Positions 1 through 8,948 of a stretch of DNA of 64,000 bases are shown here, one piece after another. The notes under the pieces were generated by a model. The model saw only the letters and a list, made by a program, of their open reading frames with translations. It had not been told where the DNA came from and made no database searches. This DNA comes from Hellea balneolensis DSM 19091 (GTDB lineage Bacteria; Pseudomonadota; Alphaproteobacteria; Caulobacterales; Maricaulaceae). Each line of letters begins with the position of its first letter. Position 1 is the first letter of the stretch. A program made the position numbers and the translations under genes. The stretch lies in contig NZ_KE386760.1 in assembly GCF_000428525.1 (NCBI RefSeq), positions 170,973-234,972 of the forward strand, written 5' to 3'.

Positions 1-76
1 ATTATAGTTTAGCGGAACTAACGTAATGGCTTGGCGTTGGTTTTGTCAGAATTAAAAGGAATATAAAGGACACATT

Positions 77-298
77 ATGACAAAATCATATAGCCAAGGC
101 ACCAAAGTTGAGTGGGATTGGGGTAATGGCACCGGAACCGGTAAAGTCGAGACAGTTTATACGAAAAAAGTTACCCGCAAAATTAAAGGCAAAGAGGTCA
201 CCCGCGATGCCGATGAAGACAGTCCAGCTTATTACATAAAGCAAGATGACGGTGACGCGGCTTTGAAATCTCATTCGGAAGTTCGCAAAGCGTCCTAG
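77..298 (+). CDS. DUF2945 (HVA1/TUDOR-like) small protein
   Basis: A 73-residue basic and acidic soluble protein with no signal peptide. It has the pattern of the DUF2945 family: an opening stretch that resembles a small beta barrel with glycines around the W-D-W-G-N-G-T-G-T-G run, a central K-x-K-G-K-E-V-T-R turn, then a D-S-P-A-Y-Y-I strand and a short tail. The family is linked to a TUDOR-like fold, but its function in bacteria is not known. It starts 14 bases after an AAAGGA-type ribosome site and stands alone, 78 bp ahead of rph. Confidence 0.75.
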   Translation: MTKSYSQGTKVEWDWGNGTGTGKVETVYTKKVTRKIKGKEVTRDADEDSPAYYIKQDDGDAALKSHSEVRKAS

Positions 299-376
299 AC
301 GTCAAAAATACATAAAATTTTCTGGATATAGTGAGAGGGCTCCGCTACCCACGCGCTATAACAATAAGGAAATTTT

Positions 377-1090
377 ATGCGCCCTGAAAACCGCTCCCGT
401 GAGTCTTTACGCCCTGTCACATTTGAGGCGGGTGTCTCCCGCTATGCTGAAGGCTCCTGCCTTGTGAAATTTGGCGGCACCCATGTGCTGTGTACGGCCT
501 CTGTTGACGAGAATGTGCCGCGCTGGATGAAGGGCAAAGGCAAAGGTTGGGTCACGGCGGAATATGGCATGCTGCCCCGCGCGACCCATACGCGAAATTC
601 TCGTGAAGCAGCACGCGGCAAGCAAGGCGGCCGCACCGTTGAGATTCAGCGCCTGATTGGACGTTCCCTGCGGGCGGTTGTTGACCTTGAAAAATTGGGC
701 GAGCGCCAAGTCATTATTGATTGCGATGTGATGCAAGCTGATGGCGGCACCCGCACAGCCTCTATTACGGGCGCGTGGGTTGCGCTGTCACAAGCTTGCG
801 CAGGATTGGTGGAACAAGGTCTTATCGCTGAAAACCCCATTACAGACAAGATGGCGGCGGTGAGTTGCGGGATTGTGGACGGTGAATGCCGCCTCGATTT
901 AGAATATGTCGAGGACAGCGCCGCGCAGGCAGATGCCAATTTCGTGCTGACAGAAAATGGCGGCGTTATCGAAGTGCAAGCTAGCGCCGAGGACACACCC
1001 TTTACCGCAGATGAAATGGCAGAGCTGATGCGCCTTGCGGGTGTCGGTATTGGCCAGCTTTGTGAGATGCAAGCGCAGACCCTTAAATAA
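377..1090 (+). CDS. rph: Ribonuclease PH
   Basis: RNase PH is a cytoplasmic phosphorolytic 3'-to-5' exoribonuclease that trims the 3' ends of tRNA precursors and other RNAs, using phosphate as the attacking group. The 237-residue length is typical. The first 45 residues carry the family N-terminus, residues about 78-100 hold the [16 protein letters not shown] phosphate and RNA binding stretch, and residues about 117-132 hold [13 protein letters not shown] with the acidic catalytic residues. The start is preceded by AAGGAA. Its stop overlaps the start of the next gene by one base. In many alphaproteobacteria rph is followed directly by rdgB; here three genes lie between them. Confidence 0.97.
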   Translation: MRPENRSRESLRPVTFEAGVSRYAEGSCLVKFGGTHVLCTASVDENVPRWMKGKGKGWVTAEYGMLPRATHTRNSREAARGKQGGRTVEIQRLIGRSLRAVVDLEKLGERQVIIDCDVMQADGGTRTASITGAWVALSQACAGLVEQGLIAENPITDKMAAVSCGIVDGECRLDLEYVEDSAAQADANFVLTENGGVIEVQASAEDTPFTADEMAELMRLAGVGIGQLCEMQAQTLK

Positions 1091-2052
1091 TGAGACGCGC
1101 CGCGCTGAAATTTGTTTCTGGCGCAGCACTCATTTGCGGGCTTTCAGCCTGTAACGGCGAGGACGTTATTCAGAACTGCGAGGTAGAATTTATTATTCTC
1201 GGCACGGCCCAAGACGCAGGCTCGCCGCAAATTGGAAATAATGATGACCCCGCTTGGAAGGACCGATTTCTAAAAAGCCATGCGACTTCGGCGGCTTTGG
1301 TCAATCATCAAAGCGGAGCACGGTACTTATTTGAAGCCACGCCGGATATGCGTGAGCAGCTTTACACCTTGGATATGCTTGCGCCGCCCAAGACGGATGT
1401 CGCCTTAGGGATATCAGGCATTTTCCTCACCCATGCCCATATCGGCCATTATGCTGGCCTGATGTTTTTGGGACATGAATCTGCGGGTACGAAAGATTTG
1501 CCTGTTTATGCGATGCCGCGCATGGCGGGTTACCTTACTCAAAATGGTCCTTGGTCACAGCTCGTGGACTTTGGGAATATATCGCTACAGCCCTTATCGG
1601 CAAGCAAAGCGGCAGAGCTTGGTGGCAGCCTCAGCGTAACGCCCTATCAAGTTCCACATCGTGACGAGTTTTCTGAAACTGTAGGCTTTGAAATCGCTTC
1701 GAGTCATAAAGCCGTTCTCTTCCTGCCCGATATTGATAGTTGGGATGAATGGGAAAATTATGGTCAGACAATCGAAACGCGATTAGCAGAGGTCGATTAT
1801 GCCTTTCTGGATGCAACTTTTTATGATGATAAAGAATTGCCCGGGCGGGACATGTCGGCCATTCCGCATCCGCGCTTAAAAGATTCAATGGACCGATTTG
1901 ATAAACTCCCAAAATTAGAGCGGGATAAGGTTCGGTTTATCCATCTGAACCACACCAATCCTGCGCGGTTTGAAAATTCGGATATATCGAAAGAGATTGC
2001 GCGGCGCGGTTATAAATTGGCCAAAGCCGGTCAGCGTTATTGTTTGGATTAG
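1090..2052 (+). CDS. Lipoprotein MBL-fold (PqqB-like) metallo-hydrolase
   Basis: A 320-residue metallo-beta-lactamase-fold protein. The first 21 residues form a lipoprotein signal ending in L-S-A-C, so Cys21 should be lipidated and the enzyme held in the envelope. The strand I-I-L-G-T-A-Q-D-A-G-S-P-Q near residue 36 is like the N-terminus of PqqB-type proteins. The metal motif is T-H-A-H-I-G-H (His115, His117, His120); it lacks the aspartate of the usual HxHxDH. A later H-R-D-E and L-P-D-I-D-S-W-D pattern gives further ligands, and H-L-N-H-T-N-P near the end is typical of this group. It is translationally coupled to rph. There is no PQQ gene nearby, so the substrate is unknown and a PQQ role is unlikely. 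Confidence 0.8.
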   Translation: MRRAALKFVSGAALICGLSACNGEDVIQNCEVEFIILGTAQDAGSPQIGNNDDPAWKDRFLKSHATSAALVNHQSGARYLFEATPDMREQLYTLDMLAPPKTDVALGISGIFLTHAHIGHYAGLMFLGHESAGTKDLPVYAMPRMAGYLTQNGPWSQLVDFGNISLQPLSASKAAELGGSLSVTPYQVPHRDEFSETVGFEIASSHKAVLFLPDIDSWDEWENYGQTIETRLAEVDYAFLDATFYDDKELPGRDMSAIPHPRLKDSMDRFDKLPKLERDKVRFIHLNHTNPARFENSDISKEIARRGYKLAKAGQRYCLD

Positions 2053-2056
2053 GCGT

Positions 2057-2296
2057 TTACTCTGCTGCCGCCTTAACGTCGTTTTCGCCTTCATCGGGTT
2101 CATAGACGAGGATATCTGCGGGTTGGCAGTTGAGTTCCCGGCAGAGGGCGTCGAGCGTTGAAAAACGCACAGCGCGGGCTTTACCTGTTTTCAAAATGGA
2201 CAAGTTCGCTAGCGTAATGCCAACGCGCTCTGCCAATTCGGTGAGGGACATGCGGCGATCCAGTAGCACGCGGTCAAGATTTACGCGAATAGCCAT
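2057..2296 (-). CDS. YozG-like XRE-family HTH regulator
   Basis: A 79-residue one-domain DNA-binding protein. Residues about 16-36 read as helix-turn-helix (S-L-T-E-L-A-E-R-V-G-I-T-L-A-N-L-S-I-L-K), followed by the family features K-A-R-A-V-R-F-S-T-L-D-A-L-C-R-E-L-N-C-Q-P-A-D-I-L. This matches small Cro/CI-type regulators that sit next to DUF2975 membrane proteins in many bacteria. Its start overlaps the stop of the DUF2975 gene by one base, so the two are co-translated. The pair is probably autoregulated from the 80 bp shared with rdgB (inference). Confidence 0.9.
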   Translation of the reverse strand: MAIRVNLDRVLLDRRMSLTELAERVGITLANLSILKTGKARAVRFSTLDALCRELNCQPADILVYEPDEGENDVKAAAE

Positions 2297-2811
2297 TAAA
2301 TTGTTAGCTCCGCATCGCGCCGAAGCTCGGCTCCATGGCGGAAAACTTCAGCGAGTGCCGCCATAACGAACACGGCGAACCATGTGCCGGGACGGATATC
2401 CAAGACGATTTCATTCTGCATAGAAATATTCATGAATACCATTCTGACAATCTCGGAAAGGGCCACGAGAATCCACATCAATCTGACGCGAGATATATTC
2501 TCTACCACAAATGGATCGCCTTCTAATAATGTGCGGACAATCTTCTTCAGTATAAATAAGACAAAGAGCCAAATAGCTGCGACGATTGCGCTTCCCAAGC
2601 AGATGATGGCGCTGCTCATGGCGGTTGCGCTGCTGCCTGTTTCAGAAATTTTCTCAATAAGGCTTTGACTGATAGAGTTATCTGTCATGAGTGTTAGCGC
2701 GCTACCCAACAATAAAATGACAGCCATAATCACAAAGACAATCGCGATTTTTAAAATAACAGCAAGTCTGCGCGCAACTTGCGTTCCTTTATTGTCGTTC
2801 AAAGCATTCAT
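2296..2811 (-). CDS. DUF2975 four-helix membrane protein
   Basis: A 171-residue inner-membrane protein with about four hydrophobic segments (near residues 15-37, 57-80, 105-120 and 133-150) and the D-P-F-V-x-x-N motif (L-E-G-D-P-F-V-V-E-N) of DUF2975. A longer frame runs upstream, but the extra 52 residues are Cys-rich, unlike the family, and the internal ATG at 2811 has GGAAAG in front, so that start is used here. It is coupled to the HTH gene downstream. Family function is not established; the usual pairing with a small HTH protein suggests a membrane-linked regulatory pair. Confidence 0.85.
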   Translation of the reverse strand: MNALNDNKGTQVARRLAVILKIAIVFVIMAVILLLGSALTLMTDNSISQSLIEKISETGSSATAMSSAIICLGSAIVAAIWLFVLFILKKIVRTLLEGDPFVVENISRVRLMWILVALSEIVRMVFMNISMQNEIVLDIRPGTWFAVFVMAALAEVFRHGAELRRDAELTI

Positions 2812-2891
2812 GACTGTCTTTCCGTAGGACCATATTGATAAACAATAATTGTTATATTGCAAGCTGCGATAACACAGCGTAAGTCGAGCGC

Positions 2892-3503
2892 ATGAAAAAC
2901 ATAAGCAAAATTGTTGTCGCGTCGCATAATGAAGGCAAGGTGCGGGAGATACGGGATTTGCTCGCACCTTTCGGCATTGAGACCGTCAGTGCCGGTGAAT
3001 TGGGCTTAGCTGAGCCTGATGAGACTGAAACAACATTTGCAGGAAATGCGGAATTAAAAGCGCGTGCGGCGGCGAATGCGTCGGGCCTTCCCGCGTTGTC
3101 AGACGATAGCGGTCTGGCGGTGGATGCGTTGAACGGAGACCCTGGTATCTATGCAGCGCGTTGGGCCGAGAAGCCCTCATGTGAGGGCGGGGGCCGCGAT
3201 TTTGATATGGCGATGTGGCATGTGAATGACGGCATTGGCGAGAACCCAGACCGCCGCGCCCGCTTTATCTGTGCGCTCTGCTTGGCCTATCCAAATGGCG
3301 AGGCGTACACTTATGAAGGTAAAGTTGAAGGCGACATTATCTGGCCGCCGCGCGGGGATAAAGGCTTTGGTTATGATCCGATTTTCCGCGCAATCGGCGA
3401 CAGTAAAACCTTCGCCGAAATCGACCCCGCAGAAAAACACGCCAAGAGCCATCGCGCCGATGCTTTTGCTAAGTTTTTAAAAGACCAATTTCCTGATGGA
3501 TGA
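2892..3503 (+). CDS. rdgB: dITP/XTP pyrophosphatase
   Basis: RdgB (HAM1 family) hydrolyses non-canonical purine nucleoside triphosphates such as dITP, ITP and XTP to the monophosphate and pyrophosphate, keeping them out of DNA and RNA. The 203-residue protein opens with [12 protein letters not shown], has [21 protein letters not shown] near residues 70-92, and F-G-Y-D-P-I-F near residue 160, all family hallmarks. It overlaps the hemW start by 8 bases, so the two are coupled. The divergent DUF2975/HTH pair starts 80 bp upstream. Confidence 0.97.
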   Translation: MKNISKIVVASHNEGKVREIRDLLAPFGIETVSAGELGLAEPDETETTFAGNAELKARAAANASGLPALSDDSGLAVDALNGDPGIYAARWAEKPSCEGGGRDFDMAMWHVNDGIGENPDRRARFICALCLAYPNGEAYTYEGKVEGDIIWPPRGDKGFGYDPIFRAIGDSKTFAEIDPAEKHAKSHRADAFAKFLKDQFPDG

Positions 3504-4644
3504 CACCCCCGATGAACCCTTGGCGGTTTACATCCACTGGCCCTATTGCGTCCGTATCTGCCCCTATTGTGATTTCAATGTATATAAGCAGAAGACGGAT
3601 GCGGGACTAACGCCGTCTATTTTATCTGATCTACAGGGATGGCGAGATTGGAGCGGGCCGAGGGAAGTTAGCTCTATTCATTTTGGCGGCGGTACGCCTT
3701 CATTGATGAGCGCTGAGGATATTTCGAAAACAATTTCACAAGTTAAAACTCTATGGGGCTTAAGTGAGGTTTGTGAAATCGCGATAGAAGCCAATCCGCA
3801 TGATGCGGATGAAGGCAAATGGAGAGCTTATCGCGAGGCGGGTATAAACCGCCTATCTCTGGGCGTGCAGAGCTTTCATGACCCTGCGCTTAAGCTTTTG
3901 GGCCGTGATCATGATGCGGCGCAGGCGCGGAAGGCTTTAAAGCTCGCCGTAGATATCTTCCCATCTGTCTCGCTCGATATTATTTTTGGCTGGGCGGGTC
4001 AGAGCGAAACGTTATTAAATGCGGATTTAGACATCGCGCTCTCTAGCGGGGCGCAGCATATCTCCACCTATCAACTTACCATTGAAGACGGCACCGCCTT
4101 TGCGAAGGCCGAAGCGCGGGGTGATATAAAAGCGGTGGATAGCGATAAGAGCGCGGATTTTTATGAGGGGGTACGGGAGCGATTAATGGCGGAAGGCTTT
4201 GAGCATTACGAAGTCTCGAACTTCGCAAAGCTGGGCCACCGTTCAAAACACAATCTCGCCTATTGGAAAGGCCGTGACTATGTCGGCGTCGGCCCCGGCG
4301 CCCATGGGCGATTGACGGTGGAAGGGACGCGATATGCGACTGTAGCGGAAATGCGGCCTCAGGATTATCAGGGGAAGGTCTCGGTATCGGGATTGGGTCT
4401 TGCCGAAAAAGAGGCACTATCCCAAACAGCCTGGGCAGAGGAATATTTGCTGATGGGCCTTCGGATAGAGGAGGGGATATCACTTAAACGGTTTGAGGAG
4501 ATCGCGGGGGTAGCCTCGCGTAAAAAGATTATGCAAGAATTAATTCAAAATGGTCTTTTGCGTCGTGATTGTGATAAATTAAAGGCGACCTCAGAAGGTC
4601 GCCTTTTGTTAGATTATGTGATTGAAAATTTATTGATCTGGTAA
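3496..4644 (+). CDS. hemW: HemW, radical-SAM haem chaperone-like protein
   Basis: HemW is a cytoplasmic or membrane-associated radical-SAM protein related to HemN. It binds haem and is thought to pass it to target proteins; most members lack true coproporphyrinogen dehydrogenase activity. The 382-residue protein begins with V-Y-I-H-W-P-Y-C and the cluster motif C-x3-C-x2-C (Cys18, Cys22, Cys25) followed by D-F, then F-G-G-G-T-P-S-L near residue 62 and S-L-G-V-Q-S-F near residue 119. It lacks an extra N-terminal cysteine typical of HemN. The rdgB-hemW pairing is common in alphaproteobacteria. The last 20 codons contain a perfect hairpin followed by T residues (separate entry). Confidence 0.95.
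   Translation: MDDTPDEPLAVYIHWPYCVRICPYCDFNVYKQKTDAGLTPSILSDLQGWRDWSGPREVSSIHFGGGTPSLMSAEDISKTISQVKTLWGLSEVCEIAIEANPHDADEGKWRAYREAGINRLSLGVQSFHDPALKLLGRDHDAAQARKALKLAVDIFPSVSLDIIFGWAGQSETLLNADLDIALSSGAQHISTYQLTIEDGTAFAKAEARGDIKAVDSDKSADFYEGVRERLMAEGFEHYEVSNFAKLGHRSKHNLAYWKGRDYVGVGPGAHGRLTVEGTRYATVAEMRPQDYQGKVSVSGLGLAEKEALSQTAWAEEYLLMGLRIEEGISLKRFEEIAGVASRKKIMQELIQNGLLRRDCDKLKATSEGRLLLDYVIENLLIW
4581..4609 (+). terminator. Terminator-like hairpin inside the 3' end of hemW
   Basis: A perfect 10-bp stem (AAAGGCGACC at 4581-4590 and GGTCGCCTTT at 4597-4606) with a six-base loop is followed by TGTT. It lies wholly in hemW coding sequence, about 36 bases before the stop. It has the form of an intrinsic terminator and serves the convergent end of the operon; translation through it would reduce its effect. 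Confidence 0.5.
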
Positions 4645-4648
4645 TGGA

Positions 4649-5122
4649 CTAAGCTGGCGCTTTGTATTGTTCAAAAATTTCTCGAGCAAGCTTTTCGAAT
4701 TCATTTTGATCTTGATATTTTGAAAAATTCAGAGTTTTTTCGACATTGTTTATTTCGTCAAAGAGTTCGATTATAAGATTTAAGGGTAGAGCCTCAAACC
4801 CAAATAAATTCCAGTCAAAATTGGTTCCGGCGATAGAGCCGTCTTGATCCATGCCTGTCAGCCAATTCTCCATAAAACTAGATAATATAATTTCTTGAGG
4901 GGCGTAATTAGGCCAATATTTCTTTTGACATACACGAGCCCGTTTCCCGTCGGACCAAAAGCAAATTATATTTTCAGGCTCTCCATTTTCATTCTCATAA
5001 CTATTTGAAGAACTGCTAGCCCATCCTTCATCAGATTGCAGACCCGAAACAATTCCTGATTTAACAACATCGCATACGAATCGTTTATGTTGTTTTTTGA
5101 TATCTGAAGAATTTTTTAGCAT
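4649..5122 (-). CDS. DUF2750-like protein
   Basis: A 157-residue soluble acidic protein. The order of motifs fits DUF2750: an early F-x-x-x-V-x-x-S-G stretch, a central W-S-D-G-K-R-A-R-V-C with a following Y-W-P-N-Y-A-P-Q-E-I-I-L-S-S-F, then W-L-T-G-M-D-Q-D-G-S-I-A-G-T-N-F-D-W and a short helical tail. The frame could start at 5170, but that would overlap lppC by 38 bases; the ATG at 5122 lies just after the lppC stop with AGG in front. The gene is more AT-rich than its neighbours, which hints at recent acquisition. Function unknown. Confidence 0.65.
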   Translation of the reverse strand: MLKNSSDIKKQHKRFVCDVVKSGIVSGLQSDEGWASSSSNSYENENGEPENIICFWSDGKRARVCQKKYWPNYAPQEIILSSFMENWLTGMDQDGSIAGTNFDWNLFGFEALPLNLIIELFDEINNVEKTLNFSKYQDQNEFEKLAREIFEQYKAPA

Positions 5123-5132
5123 TTTGCCTAAA

Positions 5133-6509
5133 TCAACTAGGCCCCACAACAGTCTTCGGGGCAGGATCAATAATCACGAAACGTCCGTTCTTGATTTGAT
5201 AGACAGCTAAGCCTCTATTCGGTGTGCCGTCCGCGTTGAATTGCACCAACCCGTCCACACCATAAAAGCCCATAGGTTCTTCGGCGCGGGCTTGACGTCC
5301 GCGTGGGTCTCCATCGGCCACATAGGCTCCGACAGCGATGGCGTCATAGGCCAGCGAGGCGAGGCGTGAGGCTTCGTCCCCGTAAGTGCGGTCATAATTA
5401 TCTAGAAATGGCCGCTTGGCGTCTTGGTCAGCTGCGGCGAATATTCCGCCGTTCAGCGCAGGTTCGCGCACAGTCTCATCATTCTTCCAAAGTCCTGTCC
5501 CGAGGAACTGAACTTTTGCCGGGTCCACATCATAATAGGGAAAAAGCGGCGCTAATGAGCGCAAAGCCGTTCCGCCTTCGGGCAGCAGAATAGCTTCATA
5601 TGACATCGGTGTTGTGCCGCCATTTTCTTTGGCCATAATCTCGCCTTGGCGGTGATATTCGGCAAGGCGTTTGGCCGGTTCTTGCATAACGGAAATATCA
5701 TTACCGTCATAAATTTCAGAGGCTGTCACTTCGCCGCGATTAGCGCGGACGGCGCCATCAAATTCGCCTTTGACGCGGCGGCCATATTCACTTTGCGGCC
5801 CGATATAGGCAAAACGTGTCGCCCCTGTCGTGGCAACATAATCGACGATGCGCTTGACTTCGGCTTCCGGCGGGAATGAGAGCAAATATGTTCCGTTACC
5901 TGCAACGGTCTGATCAGTTGAAAAGGCGATAAGAGGTGTCTTGCTGCGGCGGGCTTCAGAGGCGCTGGCCTTGACGGAACCAGCTAAGATCGGCCCAAGA
6001 ATTACATCCGCGCCGGATTGAATGGCAGAGCGCGTGGCACTCCGTGCCCCGCTAGATGAGCCTTTTGTGTCCAGCGCCATGAGCAAAACATCTGCGTCGC
6101 TGCGATTAAACACGGCAAGCTCGGCGGCTTTGAGCATTGAATCCGCCTCTTCGCGCAGACGTGCAGACTTTGCCGAGAAGGGCAGAAGCAGAGCCATGCG
6201 TTTAATATCCCGTCCGGCCATATGGGGCGGTGTCAGCCCGCCGCGATTATTGACATAATTGCCGGTGTCATAGCCGGGCTCGGTCGTGGGTTCGGGCTGT
6301 TTTGTTTCAACTTCTTTTTCCGCCGTGGGCTGTTCTGTTGGATCTTGCGTTGGTGTTGGAACAGGGTCAACAGGCGGACGTTCGACAACAGGGCGGCGCG
6401 GCGGATATTCACCCTGCGGGACAGGCACCGTCTCGCAAGCGCTCATGAAAAGCGCAGCCAGTGACAGTGTTGCAATTCCAAGATGGCCAAAGCCGTTTAA
6501 TTTCGCCAT
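5133..6509 (-). CDS. LppC/LpoA-type lipoprotein, PBP activator family
   Basis: A 458-residue lipoprotein (signal ending M-S-A-C, Cys25) with a Pro/Glu/Thr-rich linker to about residue 95 and then a periplasmic-binding-protein fold (R-M-A-L-L-L-P-F-S near 106, A-D-V-I-L-G-P near 167, D-A-I-A-V near 391). In E. coli the matching C-terminal part of LpoA activates penicillin-binding protein 1A at the outer membrane; members in alphaproteobacteria lack the N-terminal TPR half, as here. It is divergent from rsmI with only 31 bp between starts, the same partners as yraM-yraL in E. coli. A role in peptidoglycan synthesis is inferred from family and context. Confidence 0.85.
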   Translation of the reverse strand: MAKLNGFGHLGIATLSLAALFMSACETVPVPQGEYPPRRPVVERPPVDPVPTPTQDPTEQPTAEKEVETKQPEPTTEPGYDTGNYVNNRGGLTPPHMAGRDIKRMALLLPFSAKSARLREEADSMLKAAELAVFNRSDADVLLMALDTKGSSSGARSATRSAIQSGADVILGPILAGSVKASASEARRSKTPLIAFSTDQTVAGNGTYLLSFPPEAEVKRIVDYVATTGATRFAYIGPQSEYGRRVKGEFDGAVRANRGEVTASEIYDGNDISVMQEPAKRLAEYHRQGEIMAKENGGTTPMSYEAILLPEGGTALRSLAPLFPYYDVDPAKVQFLGTGLWKNDETVREPALNGGIFAAADQDAKRPFLDNYDRTYGDEASRLASLAYDAIAVGAYVADGDPRGRQARAEEPMGFYGVDGLVQFNADGTPNRGLAVYQIKNGRFVIIDPAPKTVVGPS

Positions 6510-6540
6510 AACAGCTCTTTCAATAGTAATCGGCCACAGC

Positions 6541-7452
6541 GTGACTCACCCTAACTCTATAAGCGACACAAATGCTTCGCAACACTTAACAGGCGAAGAA
6601 TTACAGTCCTTGTCCATCAAAGCCGCGTCTTTGGAGCCCGGGCTTTATGTTGTCGCGACGCCAATTGGCAATCTGCGTGATATCACATTACGGGCTCTGG
6701 ATGTGCTGAGCGCAGCAGATATGATCTTGGCCGAAGATACACGCCAAACCCGCAAATTGCTGAGTGCCTATGATATTACAACGCCTCTAAGTCCTTATCA
6801 TGACCATAATGCGGCAAAGCGTGTGTCGGGCGTGATGAAAGACCTTCAAGACGGTAAAGTTATAGCGCTCGTTTCCGATGCCGGAACTCCGCTTGTGTCC
6901 GATCCGGGGTTTAAGCTTGTGCGTGCGGCAGTCGCGGCGGGTATAAATGTCTTTCCCTTGCCGGGCGCTTCGGCCGTCTTGGCGGGGTTGGTTAAATCCG
7001 GACTGCCTTCTGACCGGTTTATGTTTGCGGGATTTCTTCCGCCCAAATCTGCGGCGCGTAGGACGGCGCTTAATGATTTTATATCCGTCCAAGCGACATT
7101 GGTGTTTTTTGAGTCGGGGCCGCGTATTGCGGCTTGCCTTAAAGACATGAAGGACGTCTTGGGCGAGAGGGAAGTTGTCTTAACGCGAGAGCTGACCAAG
7201 CGCTATGAAGAGGCGCGGCATGGCAGTTTTGATAGCCTTATAGATTCGGTAAAGGCGGATGCGCCCCGCGGCGAACTTGTGCTCTTGGTCGGGCCGCCGC
7301 AGATAAGTGAGCGCTGGAGCGAAGACGAAGTGGTCTCTGCCTTAAATGTTCAAATTGGAGATCTTGGTGTAAAGCGTGCCAGCGCGGAAATTGCAGCGCA
7401 ATGCGGCTGGCCCAAGCGGGATGTTTATCAATTGGCGCTAAAGCTTAAATGA
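6541..7452 (+). CDS. rsmI: 16S rRNA 2'-O-ribose C1402 methyltransferase RsmI
   Basis: RsmI uses S-adenosylmethionine to methylate the ribose of C1402 in the 16S rRNA decoding centre. The protein has the tetrapyrrole-methylase fold: V-A-T-P-I-G-N-L-R-D-I-T-L-R-A near its start, A-E-D-T-R-Q-T-R-K-L-L, S-D-A-G-T-P-L-V-S-D-P-G and P-L-P-G-A-S-A. The open frame runs far upstream into lppC, with low-complexity sequence, so a GTG at 6541 (303 residues) is chosen; a TTG further in would also give a family-like length. No clear ribosome site precedes GTG, so the start is uncertain. Its end overlaps yraN by four bases (ATGA). Confidence 0.93.
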   Translation: MTHPNSISDTNASQHLTGEELQSLSIKAASLEPGLYVVATPIGNLRDITLRALDVLSAADMILAEDTRQTRKLLSAYDITTPLSPYHDHNAAKRVSGVMKDLQDGKVIALVSDAGTPLVSDPGFKLVRAAVAAGINVFPLPGASAVLAGLVKSGLPSDRFMFAGFLPPKSAARRTALNDFISVQATLVFFESGPRIAACLKDMKDVLGEREVVLTRELTKRYEEARHGSFDSLIDSVKADAPRGELVLLVGPPQISERWSEDEVVSALNVQIGDLGVKRASAEIAAQCGWPKRDVYQLALKLK

Positions 7453-7835
7453 AGACCGGTTTGAAAACAAAAACTCAGAAACAAGCTTATGAAAAAGCGG
7501 GCCGCCGCGCTGAAAACCTGGCCTGTTTTTATTTACGTCTTAAAGGCTACCGCATTTTAGAGCGCCGCTTTAAGGTCAGGCAAGGCGAGGTCGATATTAT
7601 TGCACGAAAAGGCAAGGTCATCGCCATGGTCGAAGTCAAACAACGCGCGACAGCTTTAGCAGCTGAAAACAGCGTGACATTTGAAAACCAATCCCGCCTC
7701 ATGGACGCCGCTGAAATCTATATAAATCGCCAACGTGATTTTCAGCATGTGGATTTTGATCTGCGCTTTGATTTTCTCTATGTGATTGGGCGTTGGAAGA
7801 TCACACACATTACAGGCGCCTTTCAGGGGTATTAA
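7449..7835 (+). CDS. yraN: YraN/UPF0102 endonuclease-fold protein
   Basis: A 128-residue protein of the UPF0102 family. The core reads G-E-V-D-I-I (Glu47, Asp49), then V-E-V-K-Q-R (Glu62, Lys64), the pattern of restriction-endonuclease-like nucleases, ahead of a helical end with R-L-M-D-A-A. A basic N-terminal tail of about 15 residues precedes it. It is coupled to rsmI by an ATGA overlap, as in many proteobacteria. The cell role of the family is unresolved. Confidence 0.92.
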   Translation: MKTGLKTKTQKQAYEKAGRRAENLACFYLRLKGYRILERRFKVRQGEVDIIARKGKVIAMVEVKQRATALAAENSVTFENQSRLMDAAEIYINRQRDFQHVDFDLRFDFLYVIGRWKITHITGAFQGY

Positions 7836-7900
7836 AAGCGCGTCAGATTACAGTTTTGGTAACTATTGGTTCACCACTCACGGGTAAAGCTATCGGCATT

Positions 7901-8920
7901 ATGAAAAGCTTAACCATATTTTCCGCAGCTATTCTTTCGCTCTCACTAGTAGGCTGTACAACCATTACAACGGCCGGCGTAACGAAAGGGGACGAACGAA
8001 ACTTCGCCCGTTCTGTCAATGACGTCAGCGCCGAACGGGTTATTAAAGCGCGTATGAAACGGGCTGAGGGATTTGAGCTAAAAGGTATCAATGTCGATGT
8101 ACGAGAAGGCATCGTTCTTTTAGCAGGGAACGCCCCTCGCCAAGAAGACCGTATTGAGGCTGAGCGCATTGCCTGGTCTGCGCCGCGCGTGAATAAGGTC
8201 GGCAACGAAGTTATGATCAAAGATAAAAAAGGTTTTGTCCGCGATACCAAAGATCGTTTGCTCACGACCTCGGTTAAAACACGGCTGACGGCTGATAAAT
8301 ATGTCAAAAGCAGAAATCTAAATGTCGAGTCTCATGATGGCATCGTATATCTCTTAGGCGTCGCTAGAAACCAGGCCGAGCTTGAGCGCGCTGCCCAAAT
8401 TGCGAGCCAAACCAAAGGCGCCCGCGAGATTGTCTCTTATGTCACTGTGGCAGGGATTGAGTCCTCAATTAGTGAAATGAGCCGTGCGGCAAGCGTACAG
8501 CCGCCTGTTCAATATGCGCCGGCGCCGTCCCAGCTGCAATATTCAGCGCCTAACCCTGTCGTTCCTCAAAGAGAGCTTCCAGGCTTTTTAACGACGGCGC
8601 CCAGCCCAGCTCCCTCGCCCTATAGCGCAACTCCGGGTATCGCTGCGCCGAGTGGAAAGGTAACATCAGGCTCTTTGTCACAGCCTATGCCTTTTTCTTC
8701 ACCGCCTTTATCAAGCGCCCCTGCGCAAATTGCCAATATGGGAGATCGCCTCAATAAAGAATTCCCGAGCGAGGAAGAATTAGGCAAATACCGTACAGGT
8801 GCAGCAGGTGAGGCCGTGTCAATAATTGAAAGTGAGCCTTATTATATTGATCCGGAAACAGGCAAAGAGATCCCTGTTATCTTTAGAGACGGTCAATTTG
8901 TGCCCAGAGTTATTAAGTAA
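7901..8920 (+). CDS. Double-BON-domain lipoprotein (DolP/OsmY-like)
   Basis: A 339-residue lipoprotein. The ATG at 7901 gives a clean signal ending L-V-G-C (Cys19); the frame upstream of it lacks a signal. Two BON domains follow (residues about 46-107 and 121-184), each with the G-I-V-x-L-x-G turn. Residues about 200-290 are rich in Pro, Ser and Ala and are probably disordered, and the last 50 residues form a short acidic end. BON proteins bind phospholipid surfaces; DolP (YraP) in E. coli guards outer-membrane integrity and lies in the same cluster with yraL, yraM and yraN. The long Pro-rich tail is not part of DolP, so orthology is only inferred. Confidence 0.88.
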   Translation: MKSLTIFSAAILSLSLVGCTTITTAGVTKGDERNFARSVNDVSAERVIKARMKRAEGFELKGINVDVREGIVLLAGNAPRQEDRIEAERIAWSAPRVNKVGNEVMIKDKKGFVRDTKDRLLTTSVKTRLTADKYVKSRNLNVESHDGIVYLLGVARNQAELERAAQIASQTKGAREIVSYVTVAGIESSISEMSRAASVQPPVQYAPAPSQLQYSAPNPVVPQRELPGFLTTAPSPAPSPYSATPGIAAPSGKVTSGSLSQPMPFSSPPLSSAPAQIANMGDRLNKEFPSEEELGKYRTGAAGEAVSIIESEPYYIDPETGKEIPVIFRDGQFVPRVIK

Positions 8921-8948
8921 TTTAGCTTTAGAGACTCAAACGGGGTCA

